From: Gammaproteobacteria bacterium
Lineage (GTDB): Bacteria; Pseudomonadota; Gammaproteobacteria; GRL18
Assembly (NCBI GenBank): GCA_016744395.1
Contig: JADGEK010000038.1
Coordinates: forward strand, 1 to 39,026
Length of the DNA stretch: 39,026 nt
Reading direction: 5' to 3'
Notes under the pieces: generated by a model
The model's database searches: none
What the model was told of the DNA's origin: nothing
Seen by the model: only the letters and a program-made list of their open reading frames with translations
In this document: positions 8,197-17,597 of the stretch, in pieces
How the letters are laid out: each line of letters starts with the position of its first letter
How positions within the stretch are numbered: the stretch's first letter is position 1
Program-made: the position numbers and the translations under genes

Positions 8197-9369
8197 ATGC
8201 TGAACTGGGATGATCCATTAGCCAATTTTAACAATGCTGTTTATTATGAAACACAATTAGAATCTGATATAAAAAAGGATTTACATACAGAAGCTCTTTT
8301 AAATACGAATCAAAAATCAGAATCTGAAATAGCAGAAAATCAAAATGATTCATTGAATGCCAGTGTAGAACCTGTTCGGGCTGATGATAAACGTGTGATT
8401 AATGGAAAGACGGATATTAATCAGTTGGCACCGTTTAAATATCCCTGGGCCTGGGACTTTTTTCTAAATGCTAATAAAAATCATTGGACGCCTCTGGACA
8501 TTAATATGTCTAAAGATGTTTATGATTACCAGCATCGTATGACTCTTGAAGAGAAACATGTTTATGAAAATGTACTTTCTTATCTGACAACGTCTGATAT
8601 TCTTGCTATGAGAAACATAGGCTTAGCAGTGATGGAAAAGATGACTGCACCAGAATTACAAATATATCAGGCACGTCAGGTTTACGAAGAAGCTTTACAT
8701 ACCTGGACTTATCAGCATTGTATTGAATCCATTGGTTTGGAACAGGCTGAGATTTATAATCGTTATCGTGTGGTTCCAGCCATTAATCAAAAAATTCAAT
8801 TGGCCAATAAGAAAATTCATTCTGTATTGAGAGCTGATATTGATTTAACCAATAAGGATGAACTCGAAAATTTTGTCATGTCTTATACATTCTTTTCGGG
8901 TATTTTTGAAGGTTGCTGGTTCTATAATGGTTTTAGTCCTATTTTTGCACTGCAACGAAGAGGACTAATGACAGGTACAGCAGAACAACTGCAATATATC
9001 ATGCGTGATGAAGTACTCCATTGTGCCTTTGGTATAAGAACAGTGAATCAAATTGTTTTAGAAAACCAGGTCAAATTAGATCCCAAAGCGATTCAATTAA
9101 TGTGGGAGGAAGCAGAAGCGGCAGAAATTGATTATGCTCATTATATTTTACGTGATTCAATTCTGGGCTATAACGCAGAGGATCATATTGAGCAATTTCG
9201 ATTTATTGCTAATCGCAGAGCTAAGCAGCTAAAACACATTGAACCTTTTCCTGGTGCTCAAAATCGCCTGACCTGGCTGGATGAGCAGGCAAATATGAGA
9301 AAAGAAAAGAATTTTTTTGAAACACGAGTTACAGAATATCAAACGGGTGGGGCGCTCAAATGGGATTAG
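8197..9369 (+). CDS. nrdB: Ribonucleoside-diphosphate reductase, class Ia beta subunit
   Basis: The 390-residue R2 subunit carries the dimetal-tyrosyl radical that starts catalysis in NrdA. All expected ligands are visible: Asp134, Glu165 and His168 (EALH), Glu238, Glu272 and His275 (DEVLH), and the radical Tyr172 at the same spacing from Glu165 as Tyr122 from Glu115 in E. coli. The first 75 residues are a polar extension without an ATP cone. It is probably cotranscribed with nrdA and so shares the riboswitch leader. The C-terminal tail (ALKWD) is the part that docks on NrdA in this family. No ferredoxin or glutaredoxin gene follows. Confidence 0.96.
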   Translation: MLNWDDPLANFNNAVYYETQLESDIKKDLHTEALLNTNQKSESEIAENQNDSLNASVEPVRADDKRVINGKTDINQLAPFKYPWAWDFFLNANKNHWTPLDINMSKDVYDYQHRMTLEEKHVYENVLSYLTTSDILAMRNIGLAVMEKMTAPELQIYQARQVYEEALHTWTYQHCIESIGLEQAEIYNRYRVVPAINQKIQLANKKIHSVLRADIDLTNKDELENFVMSYTFFSGIFEGCWFYNGFSPIFALQRRGLMTGTAEQLQYIMRDEVLHCAFGIRTVNQIVLENQVKLDPKAIQLMWEEAEAAEIDYAHYILRDSILGYNAEDHIEQFRFIANRRAKQLKHIEPFPGAQNRLTWLDEQANMRKEKNFFETRVTEYQTGGALKWD

Positions 9370-9448
9370 CTAATCACCTTTTTTTCTGAGTAAAGTTTAT
9401 CATCTGCTTTTAATTTTTGAGGCTAGCATATCATGGGAGTCATTGTGT

Positions 9449-9901
9449 CTAGGCTTCACTGCAGTCAGGAGAGAATTTTGTCGTTATTATTCGCAGAGCT
9501 ATCAATGATGCGATGACAAAAATGCTCAATAATACTTCATTGGTACCATATTCGGCATACCAGAGACTTATTAATTCACCAATCAGTACCACCAGTGCCA
9601 CATCAAGAATAAAGGTGACTTTTACACGCCCAATTAATAAATAGGATTGGAATACTCTAATGAGTTCAAATGAGGCGAGAATAATTACTGTATCTTTGAT
9701 CATACCTTCAGCACCATGAGTCCAATTATCGGGATAAGAATGATACAGACCGAGTAATAAATTAATAAATCCAGAAGCCATCCAGAGATAAATGGCTATC
9801 ATGAGTGTTCCAATAAAAAAACCAATAATGGCTGAGTGCCGTTCATTGGATAATATGTATGTTTTGTAGGTTGGCTCAGTTTTGATCGAATCATCTTTCA
9901 T
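9449..9901 (-). CDS. PsiE-family inner membrane protein
   Basis: The 150-residue protein has four hydrophobic segments and the typical PsiE block DTVIILASFELIRVFQSYLL followed by a second conserved helix ending LIGELI. The E. coli member is induced by phosphate starvation, but its molecular role is unknown. It is convergent with nrdB, with about 80 bp between the stops, and lies downstream of the c-di-GMP pair after a 100-bp gap, so it may have its own promoter. The family call is firm; the function is not. Confidence 0.8.
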   Translation of the reverse strand: MKDDSIKTEPTYKTYILSNERHSAIIGFFIGTLMIAIYLWMASGFINLLLGLYHSYPDNWTHGAEGMIKDTVIILASFELIRVFQSYLLIGRVKVTFILDVALVVLIGELISLWYAEYGTNEVLLSIFVIASLIALRIITTKFSPDCSEA

Positions 9902-10001
9902 AAATATTCCATGAGAGTAAAATTAAGTGATATTCTATATTGGATATATTTCAAAAAAATGACAAAACGTTTTGATTCTAAAATCTATTCATTAACCGCA
10001 T

Positions 10002-12353
10002 TTAGGTATACATTAGCTTATTGATGTCATAGATCTGGTTTGTGAGATCGATATGCTTAATTTCAACATAAACGCCACTTTCTTTAAATAAAGTATGTTG
10101 GTTAATTTCTTCTGCCGAAATGGATAAATGTGTTTGGTTCAGGACAATAAAATCATCCCCCTGATAGCGTAAAATAAGTGAGTCAGGATATTTTTGCTTC
10201 ATAGTTTTAGCGACATCGATTAAAAATTGGTTGCCTTTATCCCACCCCTTGACACGATTGTATTTTGAAAATTCCCTGAGAAGAATAAAGTGAACACAAT
10301 TTTGTTCTCTATCCGGATTGGATAAAACCACTTGAAAATAGCTTTCGTTATGCAATTCGGTTAATGCATCTTGGAAGAAATATGAAAAGCGTTTCTTTTC
10401 TAATTCTGAATGGGGAGTCTGACTGGTTTGAATAATTTTGACATCTTTTAATACTTCACAGGCAACCTGAGCAACTTCGGGATGAAATTGACTGCCTGAT
10501 AGTTTTTTTATTTCTTCTAAGGCTTCATTTTTTTCTTTTCGGGGTTTATAGATTCGATTTGTCGTCATGGCATCAAATGCGTCGGCTAGAATCATAATAT
10601 GAGAGACTAATGGGATTTCGTCGGGTGAATGAGTCCTGGGATAGCCTTTGCCATCATATCTTGAATGATGATATTTGATGATTTCAGCAAGCTCTTTATA
10701 CATTTCAACTTTTGACAACATATTATAGCCAGCCTTTGAATGTTGTTTAATCAGTTCATATTCAAGTAGGTTCAGCTTGCCTGGTTTGAGTAAAACGGCA
10801 TCAGGAGTCGCGACCTTGCCAATATCATGCAGAATTGCCGCTTTTTCTAAGCGATTGACCTCTTTGGGAGTAATGCCCATCGCAATGGCTATTGTTTTAC
10901 AATATTGAGCGACTCTGATGGTATGGCCTGCGGTGTAGGTATCACGTTGTTCAATGATATCAACAAAGGCCAGAATGGTTTCTTCATAATTTGAGACCTT
11001 TTCATGTTCCATTTTTTTCAGCGTGCTCTCTTGCTGACTGGCATGCAGTATTAAACCGATATCAGTGGCAAGGCTTTCCAGTACTTTAATTTCTTCAATC
11101 TCAAAACCTTCTTTTCTATCAATATAAACGTTTAAGGCTCCAAGTATATTATTTTCTTCATTGGTATTAAGAGGAATTGAAATGGTCCAATGAACTTGAT
11201 AATCAAACTCACGACGGCTTTTACCTTGAATTCTTTGCGTTTGCCCAAATTGTTCAATAATTGTTCTGTTTGTTTTTATGGCTTTTAGTGCGGTTAATTT
11301 TTTTGATTTTTCATCGCCATCCAGATTATAAACCAGTTCTTTGATGATTTTTTTATCGTCACTGGATTTATAGGCCACTTCCAGGAGATGCTCATTAATA
11401 AGCCCTATCCAGATGAAGCGATAATTATGATGCTGAGCAAGTCGCTCAACACTGTCCTTGAGAATGTTATTCAGTGAAAAAGAGGTCAGTAGTAAAGCAT
11501 TAACATCAGAAACAGTTCTTAATACTTCTTTGATGTATTGTTCTTGTTGGACCATCTTTTTTAGTGAAAGTGTTCTTTCTTCTACTTTTATTTCAAGAGA
11601 AGTGTTCATTAACTCGATTTCTTGCTGGTGGCGATAGAACAATTCAGTGAATAAAATGAAGAGAATAAGAGCAGAGATAGATATTACTATTATGGTGATT
11701 TGAATAGTGTTTGTCTGAGAATTTAATACGGTCATTTCCTGTTGAAAAATATCACTTGGAATGGATACTCTAATTCCTCCGCGAATATCACCCACCTCAT
11801 AACCTTGTTGTTCATGACAGTTTAGACAGGATTTCTTGACGATCAAGCGACCCATAAAATTAAAACTGTGGCCATTTTTATTAAAGTTGTAGTAATAGGC
11901 TTGATCTTTATGTGTCTCAAAATAGGTAAGGGCTTCACGTTCAAACTCATCGGCCATATTATCGGGGTTGAGTGGATTCAGGCTGGTGATGCGGTAAAAA
12001 TATTGACGCTTTTTATTTGAAATCTCTGATATTTGACGAGTCATCCAGGCTGGATTAATTTTTATTAACTGTTCACCACTTTGAGTGATCAATGTATTGT
12101 TTTTTAAATGTGGATTAGGTTTTAAGCCGTCTTGAGGTTTAACATAGACTCCTCCAAAACTTGCATTCCAGGCTCTGGTATCGACCATGTTATCAAAGTG
12201 TGCGATTGCTTCTTGAAGTAATTTTTGCTGAATTAAGGACGCTTGTTTTTTTTTGATACTGTGATTGTTGAATAGCATTAAGGCTGCTATGATCACAAAA
12301 AAAAGTGCAAAAAAAGCTTTTACATAATTTTTATTAATTTGTATGTTCATCAT
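10002..12353 (-). CDS. Haem-sensor HD-GYP c-di-GMP phosphodiesterase with degenerate GGDEF tail
   Basis: The 783-residue protein has this order: membrane helix (about 11-28), periplasmic DUF3365/Tll0287-like domain with a c-type haem motif CLNCH at 176-180, second membrane helix (about 216-238), GAF domain (about 285-440), HD-GYP domain (about 455-640) with HD at 509-510 and HHSRYDGKGYP at 562-572, and a C-terminal GGDEF-like fold in which the motif has become QGDDF (731-735). It should hydrolyse c-di-GMP under control of a periplasmic redox or gas signal. The start overlaps the stop of the upstream cyclase gene by 4 bp (ATGA), indicating translational coupling. The tail lacks a proper active site and is probably regulatory. 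Confidence 0.88.
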   Translation of the reverse strand: MMNIQINKNYVKAFFALFFVIIAALMLFNNHSIKKKQASLIQQKLLQEAIAHFDNMVDTRAWNASFGGVYVKPQDGLKPNPHLKNNTLITQSGEQLIKINPAWMTRQISEISNKKRQYFYRITSLNPLNPDNMADEFEREALTYFETHKDQAYYYNFNKNGHSFNFMGRLIVKKSCLNCHEQQGYEVGDIRGGIRVSIPSDIFQQEMTVLNSQTNTIQITIIVISISALILFILFTELFYRHQQEIELMNTSLEIKVEERTLSLKKMVQQEQYIKEVLRTVSDVNALLLTSFSLNNILKDSVERLAQHHNYRFIWIGLINEHLLEVAYKSSDDKKIIKELVYNLDGDEKSKKLTALKAIKTNRTIIEQFGQTQRIQGKSRREFDYQVHWTISIPLNTNEENNILGALNVYIDRKEGFEIEEIKVLESLATDIGLILHASQQESTLKKMEHEKVSNYEETILAFVDIIEQRDTYTAGHTIRVAQYCKTIAIAMGITPKEVNRLEKAAILHDIGKVATPDAVLLKPGKLNLLEYELIKQHSKAGYNMLSKVEMYKELAEIIKYHHSRYDGKGYPRTHSPDEIPLVSHIMILADAFDAMTTNRIYKPRKEKNEALEEIKKLSGSQFHPEVAQVACEVLKDVKIIQTSQTPHSELEKKRFSYFFQDALTELHNESYFQVVLSNPDREQNCVHFILLREFSKYNRVKGWDKGNQFLIDVAKTMKQKYPDSLILRYQGDDFIVLNQTHLSISAEEINQHTLFKESGVYVEIKHIDLTNQIYDINKLMYT

Positions 12354-13975
12354 TTGGCTTTATTTTTAGCTTTAGGTAAAATTTTATAATTATTCTTCCC
12401 TGACTCTTTTACTTCGTACATGGCTTTATCGGCGCGCTCTATTAAGGTTTTAGATGCTTCATCTTCACCGTCATAAAGAGCAATGCCGATACTGCAACTG
12501 ATGTTGATTGTCTGGCCATTAATAATAAAGTCATCCGATAATTGCTTAACAATATGTTGAGCAATGTGACTAATATATTTATTTGATGTGGTATTTTGCA
12601 ATAAAACTAAAAATTCATCACCACCAATTCGACCCACCAGATCACTTTCTCTAATACTTGAGAGTAATCGGTTACTGACTTGTTTGAGCAGTAAATCACC
12701 GACATTGTGACCATAACTATCATTCACTTCTTTAAAACCATCTAAATCAATGAATAAGAGTGCAAGTTGTACGTTGGCACGTTGTGCTAATGATATTGAC
12801 AGATTAAGACGATCAATAAATAAAAGCCTATTGGCTAAACCTGTTAATTCATCATAATTGGCCATTTTAACTAATTTTTTTTCAACTTTTTTCCGGATTT
12901 TTATTTCGCCTTCCAGTTGTTTTGTTCTATCTTCAACTAAAAACTCAAGATTGTTAACAAAATCCTGATGTTTGAGTTTCAACGTTGTTAATTTCCAGGT
13001 AATAATTAAAAGAATGATTGTTATGGATATAAAAATAGGAAATAGGGACTTTATCTTTGTATAAAGAATGTCTTGCCTGACTTCAGGCGGCAGGTGTGAA
13101 ACTAAAATCCATTCATAAGAATCATTGATATCATGATAAGGGTATATTTTATTAAAGGAATAGTAATTATTAGAATAAGAGGCAGAGAGCGTGTCGTTGT
13201 TATTAATAAAAGCCCAAAGGTTTTTATTTTCATTTTTGAAAACAATTTTCTTGTTGTACATGAAGCCCCATTCTTTGTTAATGTCTTTATTAACAAAATA
13301 ATAGCCATCAGAATTAAGCCAATTGATGGTTGATAGATATTGTTTATTAATCGCTTTGATTTCTTTAATTAGAGTATTAGCCTGATAATTAAAAATGATA
13401 ACGCCTCCTTTATTTCCTTCCTTTGTATTGAATGGAATGGCATAGCGTATCATTGCTTTTAAAGGGCGTTCAATTTTTCCTTGTTCTTTATTGAGATCCA
13501 AGGGTGAAATATAAATTTTTCCTGCTTCCAGTTTAATGGATTCAATAAAATAATATCGGCTACTTTTATCTTGAAGCTGTTTTTCTGGGGTAATTGATGG
13601 TGCTCCAGAGTTATAATTGATCCGTAGTATCTCCATTCCCTGGGCATTTATAATTCGAATCTGGTCGTATTTTTTTTTACTCACCATAAAACTTATCCAT
13701 TGTAAAGATAAGTGTTTTAAATCCAGTAAGTCATTTTGTATACGGTAATTAATGTCATCATAAATGATATTAATGTCAGAGAGTTGATGAGAGATAAGGT
13801 GCTTGATATTTTGCTTGGCAATGCTAATGGAAATATCTTGTTTTTCAGCCAGAGTATCCAAGTTGTTGTGAAATAATGAGTATGAGGCCAAACTGGTAAT
13901 GCCTATCAAAGGAATTAACCACAAGATAGAAATGGCGATGTATTTTTTCCAGAAACATCCGCTTATACGATTCAT
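12350..13975 (-). CDS. Membrane diguanylate cyclase with dCache-like sensor
   Basis: The 541-residue protein has membrane helices at about 11-33 and 308-328 enclosing a periplasmic region of about 270 residues that looks like a dCache ligand-binding domain (RIINAQGMEILRINY, YYFIESIKLEAGKIYISPLD). A short coiled coil leads to a GGDEF domain with GGDEF at 451-455 and an RESD I-site at 442-445, so it should be an active, product-inhibited c-di-GMP synthase. It is the first gene of a two-gene operon; its stop overlaps the start of the HD-GYP phosphodiesterase by 4 bp. Its upstream region faces the lipid genes. Confidence 0.88.
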   Translation of the reverse strand: MNRISGCFWKKYIAISILWLIPLIGITSLASYSLFHNNLDTLAEKQDISISIAKQNIKHLISHQLSDINIIYDDINYRIQNDLLDLKHLSLQWISFMVSKKKYDQIRIINAQGMEILRINYNSGAPSITPEKQLQDKSSRYYFIESIKLEAGKIYISPLDLNKEQGKIERPLKAMIRYAIPFNTKEGNKGGVIIFNYQANTLIKEIKAINKQYLSTINWLNSDGYYFVNKDINKEWGFMYNKKIVFKNENKNLWAFINNNDTLSASYSNNYYSFNKIYPYHDINDSYEWILVSHLPPEVRQDILYTKIKSLFPIFISITIILLIITWKLTTLKLKHQDFVNNLEFLVEDRTKQLEGEIKIRKKVEKKLVKMANYDELTGLANRLLFIDRLNLSISLAQRANVQLALLFIDLDGFKEVNDSYGHNVGDLLLKQVSNRLLSSIRESDLVGRIGGDEFLVLLQNTTSNKYISHIAQHIVKQLSDDFIINGQTINISCSIGIALYDGEDEASKTLIERADKAMYEVKESGKNNYKILPKAKNKAK

Positions 13976-14067
13976 TTTATTATTATAGGTAATTAATTTA
14001 TTTTAGGCTTATTCTGATTATAGTAGAGATGCGTGTATGGGCAGAAACTATCGACTGAAATGCTGAC

Positions 14068-15120
14068 TTGAATCAAGAAATTCATCATTTGATGATTAAT
14101 CCCTTTTTAAAATGGGGCCAAATTCCGCTTAATGATTGTATAATTTGCTATTATTTACTTTTTTGCTTAATAACTTTAGGGAACTCACAATTGAATATTC
14201 CTCATAATTCGTTGCTGGCCATGCTTGTCATCGTTTGTCTGCTAGTGATAGGGTCATTGAGTCGGTTTCTTATTGAAAAAAACAATCCTGAAAAAGACTA
14301 CACTGAATTAAGGCAACGTATTCAGTCATGGTGGTGGATGATTGCTATTTTGTTTGCCTGTATGAGTATTGGCCAGACTTATGCCATTGTCTTGTTTGCT
14401 TTTATCAGCTTTTTGGCTCTCAAAGAGTTTTTTTCTATTGTGCCCACCAGGCAGTCTGATCGACGGGTGATCTTCTGGGCTTATTTAGCCATTCCCTTGC
14501 AATACTATTTTGTCAGTATCGAATGGTACGGTTTGTTTATTATTTTTATTCCTATTTATATTTTTCTTCTCTTGCCTGTGAGAATGGTGTTAATTGGTGA
14601 CACCAAAGGCTTTATTCATGCCGCGGGTATTATGCACTGGGCTGTGATGCTGACTGTTTTTTGCTTGAGTCATATTGCCTATTTATTGGTGTTGCCAGAA
14701 AAGAACCTGGCTGCTGGTAGTATGGGCTTAGTCATCTTTTTAATATTCATGACCCAGTTTAATGATGTCAGTCAATATGTCTGGGGCAAAGCTTTGGGAA
14801 AGCATAAAATTATTCCCAAAGTGAGTCCCAATAAAACCTGGGAGGGATTTCTGGGGGGGATGTTGACCATTACTCTGATTTCTGCATTTCTGGGGCCATT
14901 ACTAACACCATTATCCATGGCTCTGAGCCTTTTTGCCGGGCTTCTGATCAACGTGTCAGGTTTTATGGGAGATGTTGTGATTTCCTCAATTAAACGTGAT
15001 TTGGAAATCAAGGACAGTGGAGACTTAATCCCTGGCCATGGGGGAATTCTTGATCGCTTTGATAGCTTAATTTTCACGGCACCTTTATTTTTTCACTTTC
15101 TCTATTATTTTGCTTATTAG
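14068..15120 (+). CDS. Phosphatidate cytidylyltransferase (CdsA/YnbB-like)
   Basis: Makes CDP-diacylglycerol from phosphatidate and CTP in the inner membrane. The 350-residue protein is highly hydrophobic with about eight membrane segments and carries the family signature SPNKTWEGFLGGM (about 253-265) and a KRDLEIKDSGDLIPGHGGILDR block (about 309-330). The start is uncertain: a TTG at 14068 or the in-frame ATG at 14092, neither with a strong ribosome binding site. A PlsC-like acyltransferase gene follows after 53 bp; such pairs occur apart from the housekeeping cdsA, so this may be a second copy. That is inference. Confidence 0.87.
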   Translation: MNQEIHHLMINPFLKWGQIPLNDCIICYYLLFCLITLGNSQLNIPHNSLLAMLVIVCLLVIGSLSRFLIEKNNPEKDYTELRQRIQSWWWMIAILFACMSIGQTYAIVLFAFISFLALKEFFSIVPTRQSDRRVIFWAYLAIPLQYYFVSIEWYGLFIIFIPIYIFLLLPVRMVLIGDTKGFIHAAGIMHWAVMLTVFCLSHIAYLLVLPEKNLAAGSMGLVIFLIFMTQFNDVSQYVWGKALGKHKIIPKVSPNKTWEGFLGGMLTITLISAFLGPLLTPLSMALSLFAGLLINVSGFMGDVVISSIKRDLEIKDSGDLIPGHGGILDRFDSLIFTAPLFFHFLYYFAY

Positions 15121-15173
15121 TCTGGGCTTCTTATTAAGCTTAGCCTTCAAGGTGAAAAGTATTTTATGAACAT

Positions 15174-15839
15174 TTGTTTAAAAGGAAAGACCTCATCAAT
15201 CGAATTTTGAAAATTCTTTTTTTTGCATTGTTGATTAAACCCATCGTGTTTGTCATTTTGGGATTAAACATCCGTGGAAAAAATAACTTGCCTAAAAACG
15301 GGCCTGCAATTATAGCCGCCAACCACAATAGTCATTTAGACAGCCTGGTGTTAATGAGTTTGTATCCTTTGAGCAAGCTTCATAAAATCAGGCCTGTAGC
15401 GGCTGCCGATTATTTCCTTACGAATCCATTTCGAGCCTGGTTTTCCTTAAATATTATCGGCATTATTCCTATTGAACGTCAACGACGAGTCGCAAAAACT
15501 GAATTGTTCTCGGGGTGCCATGAAGCCTTAGACAATGGTGATGTTTTGATTATTTTTCCAGAAGGCAGCCGTGGTAAGCCAGAGCAAATCAGTACCATAA
15601 AAAAAGGCTTGTTTCACATAGTGAATGACAGGACTGAGACTCCGATAACACCTATCCTGATGCATGGTCTGGGTCGAGCTCTGCCCAGAGGCGAGGCTTT
15701 ATTCGTGCCTTTTAATTGTGATGTGATCATTGGTCAGCCTTTGACTCAAACCAAGACAGGCAATGACTTTGTTGTGCAATTGGAATCCACCTTTCAAGAG
15801 CTGAGGAGTTACTGTATTACACTAAACCTCGAACAATAG
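15174..15839 (+). CDS. 1-acylglycerol-3-phosphate acyltransferase family (PlsC-like)
   Basis: Transfers an acyl chain to a lysophospholipid to form phosphatidate, the substrate of the preceding enzyme. The 221-residue protein has a membrane-anchoring helix near the N terminus, the HX4D catalytic motif in NHNSHLDS (about 50-57) and the acceptor-binding motif FPEGSRG (about 128-134). The frame opens at a TTG at 15174 with no well-placed Shine-Dalgarno, while an ATG at 15166 in another frame has better spacing but stops after 14 codons. The true start is therefore doubtful. Cotranscription with the cdsA-like gene is likely. Confidence 0.85.
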   Translation: MFKRKDLINRILKILFFALLIKPIVFVILGLNIRGKNNLPKNGPAIIAANHNSHLDSLVLMSLYPLSKLHKIRPVAAADYFLTNPFRAWFSLNIIGIIPIERQRRVAKTELFSGCHEALDNGDVLIIFPEGSRGKPEQISTIKKGLFHIVNDRTETPITPILMHGLGRALPRGEALFVPFNCDVIIGQPLTQTKTGNDFVVQLESTFQELRSYCITLNLEQ

Positions 15840-15936
15840 AAGGTATCTGAAATGAGGGTTTTTGTGACAGAATCTTCTTTGAGTGGTATCCTTCCACGAA
15901 CTTTTATGACAATCGTGACTAATATAGGATATTCCC

Positions 15937-17319
15937 TTGAGCCAGACTGACTTTTCCTCATTAACATTAAATCCTGCCCTGGTTGAGAACCTTTCAACTT
16001 TGGGCTACACATCCATGACACCGATTCAGGAGCAGAGTCTGCCACTGATTTTACAAGGCAAGGATGTAATTGCACAGGGGCAGACTGGTTCGGGGAAAAC
16101 AGCAGCTTTTGGCCTGGGCTTATTGGAAAAACTTAATGTCAAACGCTTTCGCATTCAGTCACTCGTCTTATGCCCCACTCGAGAGCTGGCGGATCAGGTT
16201 GCCAAAGAAATTCGTAAATTGGGTCGTTCTATTCACAATATTAAAGTGTTAACACTTTGTGGCGGTATGCCGTTTGGACCTCAAGTGGGTTCATTAGAAC
16301 ATGGTGCCCATATTATTGTTGGTACGCCAGGGCGAATTGAAGACCATCTGGGTAAGGGAACACTCAGGCTGGATGATGTGAATCTACTGGTGCTTGATGA
16401 AGCAGACCGTATGTTGGAAATGGGGTTTCAGTCACAACTGGATAATATTATTGATCGCATTTCAATGGACAGACAAACTCTGATGTTCAGTGCGACTTTT
16501 CCCAATCAAATTAAAGCAATTGCAAAACGCATTATGAAGCAACCTGTGACGGTACAGGTTGAGTCCACTCATGATAACTCCACCATTCAACAACATTTAT
16601 TTAAAGCCGATGATGATTTGCATCGCTTGACTGTATTACGTCTTTTATTACAGCAATATCAGCCAGAATCGGCTGTGGTTTTTTGTAACACTAAAGTGGA
16701 AACACAGAAGGTGGCCGATGAACTCAGTTACTTTGGCTTCAGTGTGATGGCTTTACATGGTGATTTGGAACAACGAGATCGTGATCAAACTCTGGTTCGC
16801 TTTGTAAATAAGAGTATTTCCATTCTGGTGGCCACAGATGTTGCAGCAAGGGGATTGGATATTGAGTCATTGGATGCTGTGATTAATTTTCAAATTGCCC
16901 GAGAGATTGAAGTGCATGTACACCGTATTGGCAGGACAGGTCGTGCGGGTAATAAGGGAATTGCTTTAACCATCATTACAGACAAAGAAAAGTTTAAACT
17001 GGCTAAATTGGAAGATTTCTTGCAGACCAGCATCGATCCTGAGCCAATACCTTCAATTAATTTATTGGATAAGCCAACCTATCAACCATCAATGGTGACA
17101 TTACAAATTGATGGTGGTAAAAAACAAAAGTTGAGACCAGGAGATATATTGGGTGCTTTGACGGGTAAAGATGGTATTACTGGGAAACAAGTCGGTAAAA
17201 TTCAACTCTTTCCAAATAAAGCTTATGTGGCGGTTAATCGAGAAGTGGCTCAATATGCCTTGAGAAAATTGACCGATGGCAAACTAAAAGGACGTGCATT
17301 TAGGGCAAGAGAAATCTAA
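15937..17319 (+). CDS. dbpA: ATP-dependent RNA helicase DbpA
   Basis: DEAD-box helicase that acts on helix 92 of 23S rRNA during large-subunit assembly. The 460-residue protein has all helicase motifs: AQTGSGKT, PTRELA, DEAD (LDEADRM), SAT, and HRIGRTGRAG. The C-terminal DbpA-type RNA-binding domain (from about residue 385: IDGGKKQKLRPGDILGALTG) separates it from RhlE, SrmB and CsdA. The start is TTG at 15937, preceded by AGGA at 15926-15929 (7-base spacing); no ATG is better placed. A strong terminator follows at 17395-17423. Confidence 0.95.
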   Translation: MSQTDFSSLTLNPALVENLSTLGYTSMTPIQEQSLPLILQGKDVIAQGQTGSGKTAAFGLGLLEKLNVKRFRIQSLVLCPTRELADQVAKEIRKLGRSIHNIKVLTLCGGMPFGPQVGSLEHGAHIIVGTPGRIEDHLGKGTLRLDDVNLLVLDEADRMLEMGFQSQLDNIIDRISMDRQTLMFSATFPNQIKAIAKRIMKQPVTVQVESTHDNSTIQQHLFKADDDLHRLTVLRLLLQQYQPESAVVFCNTKVETQKVADELSYFGFSVMALHGDLEQRDRDQTLVRFVNKSISILVATDVAARGLDIESLDAVINFQIAREIEVHVHRIGRTGRAGNKGIALTIITDKEKFKLAKLEDFLQTSIDPEPIPSINLLDKPTYQPSMVTLQIDGGKKQKLRPGDILGALTGKDGITGKQVGKIQLFPNKAYVAVNREVAQYALRKLTDGKLKGRAFRAREI

Positions 17320-17394
17320 TTTATGGACATTCATTAAAGGGGGCTTCACAAAGTTGCATACAATGCCTCTACGTACTGCTAAAGGAATAAAAAA

Positions 17395-17423
17395 GGGAGA
17401 GACAAGTTGTCTCTCCCTTTTTT
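17395..17423 (+). terminator. Rho-independent terminator after dbpA
   Basis: GGGAGAGAC (17395-17403) pairs perfectly with GTCTCTCCC (17409-17417), with a 5-base loop and a run of six T at 18-23. An A-run upstream could extend the stem and make it work in both directions, which would also serve the convergent minus-strand gene ending at 17598. Its GAGACAA/TTGTCTC core matches the arms of the dispersed palindrome described at 22983. Confidence 0.92.
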
Positions 17424-17597
17424 GTTGAGATTTATATTATATTGCATGTCAGTGCGTATTGTCGCTGCTTATTGTTAAACTTTAGTTAAACATTTCTAAA
17501 AGTATTGATGAAATCTGGATAAAGTTTAAAGGAAGTATTGAGAACGATCTCTTCGTAATAATACGTATTATCTTTTGGTTTTTACGTAAAGAGTGAT

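Noticed and set aside
13133..13333. Plus-strand frame within the dCache cyclase gene
   Set aside because: It is antisense shadow coding inside a well-supported gene, with biased Ile/Val/Arg composition.
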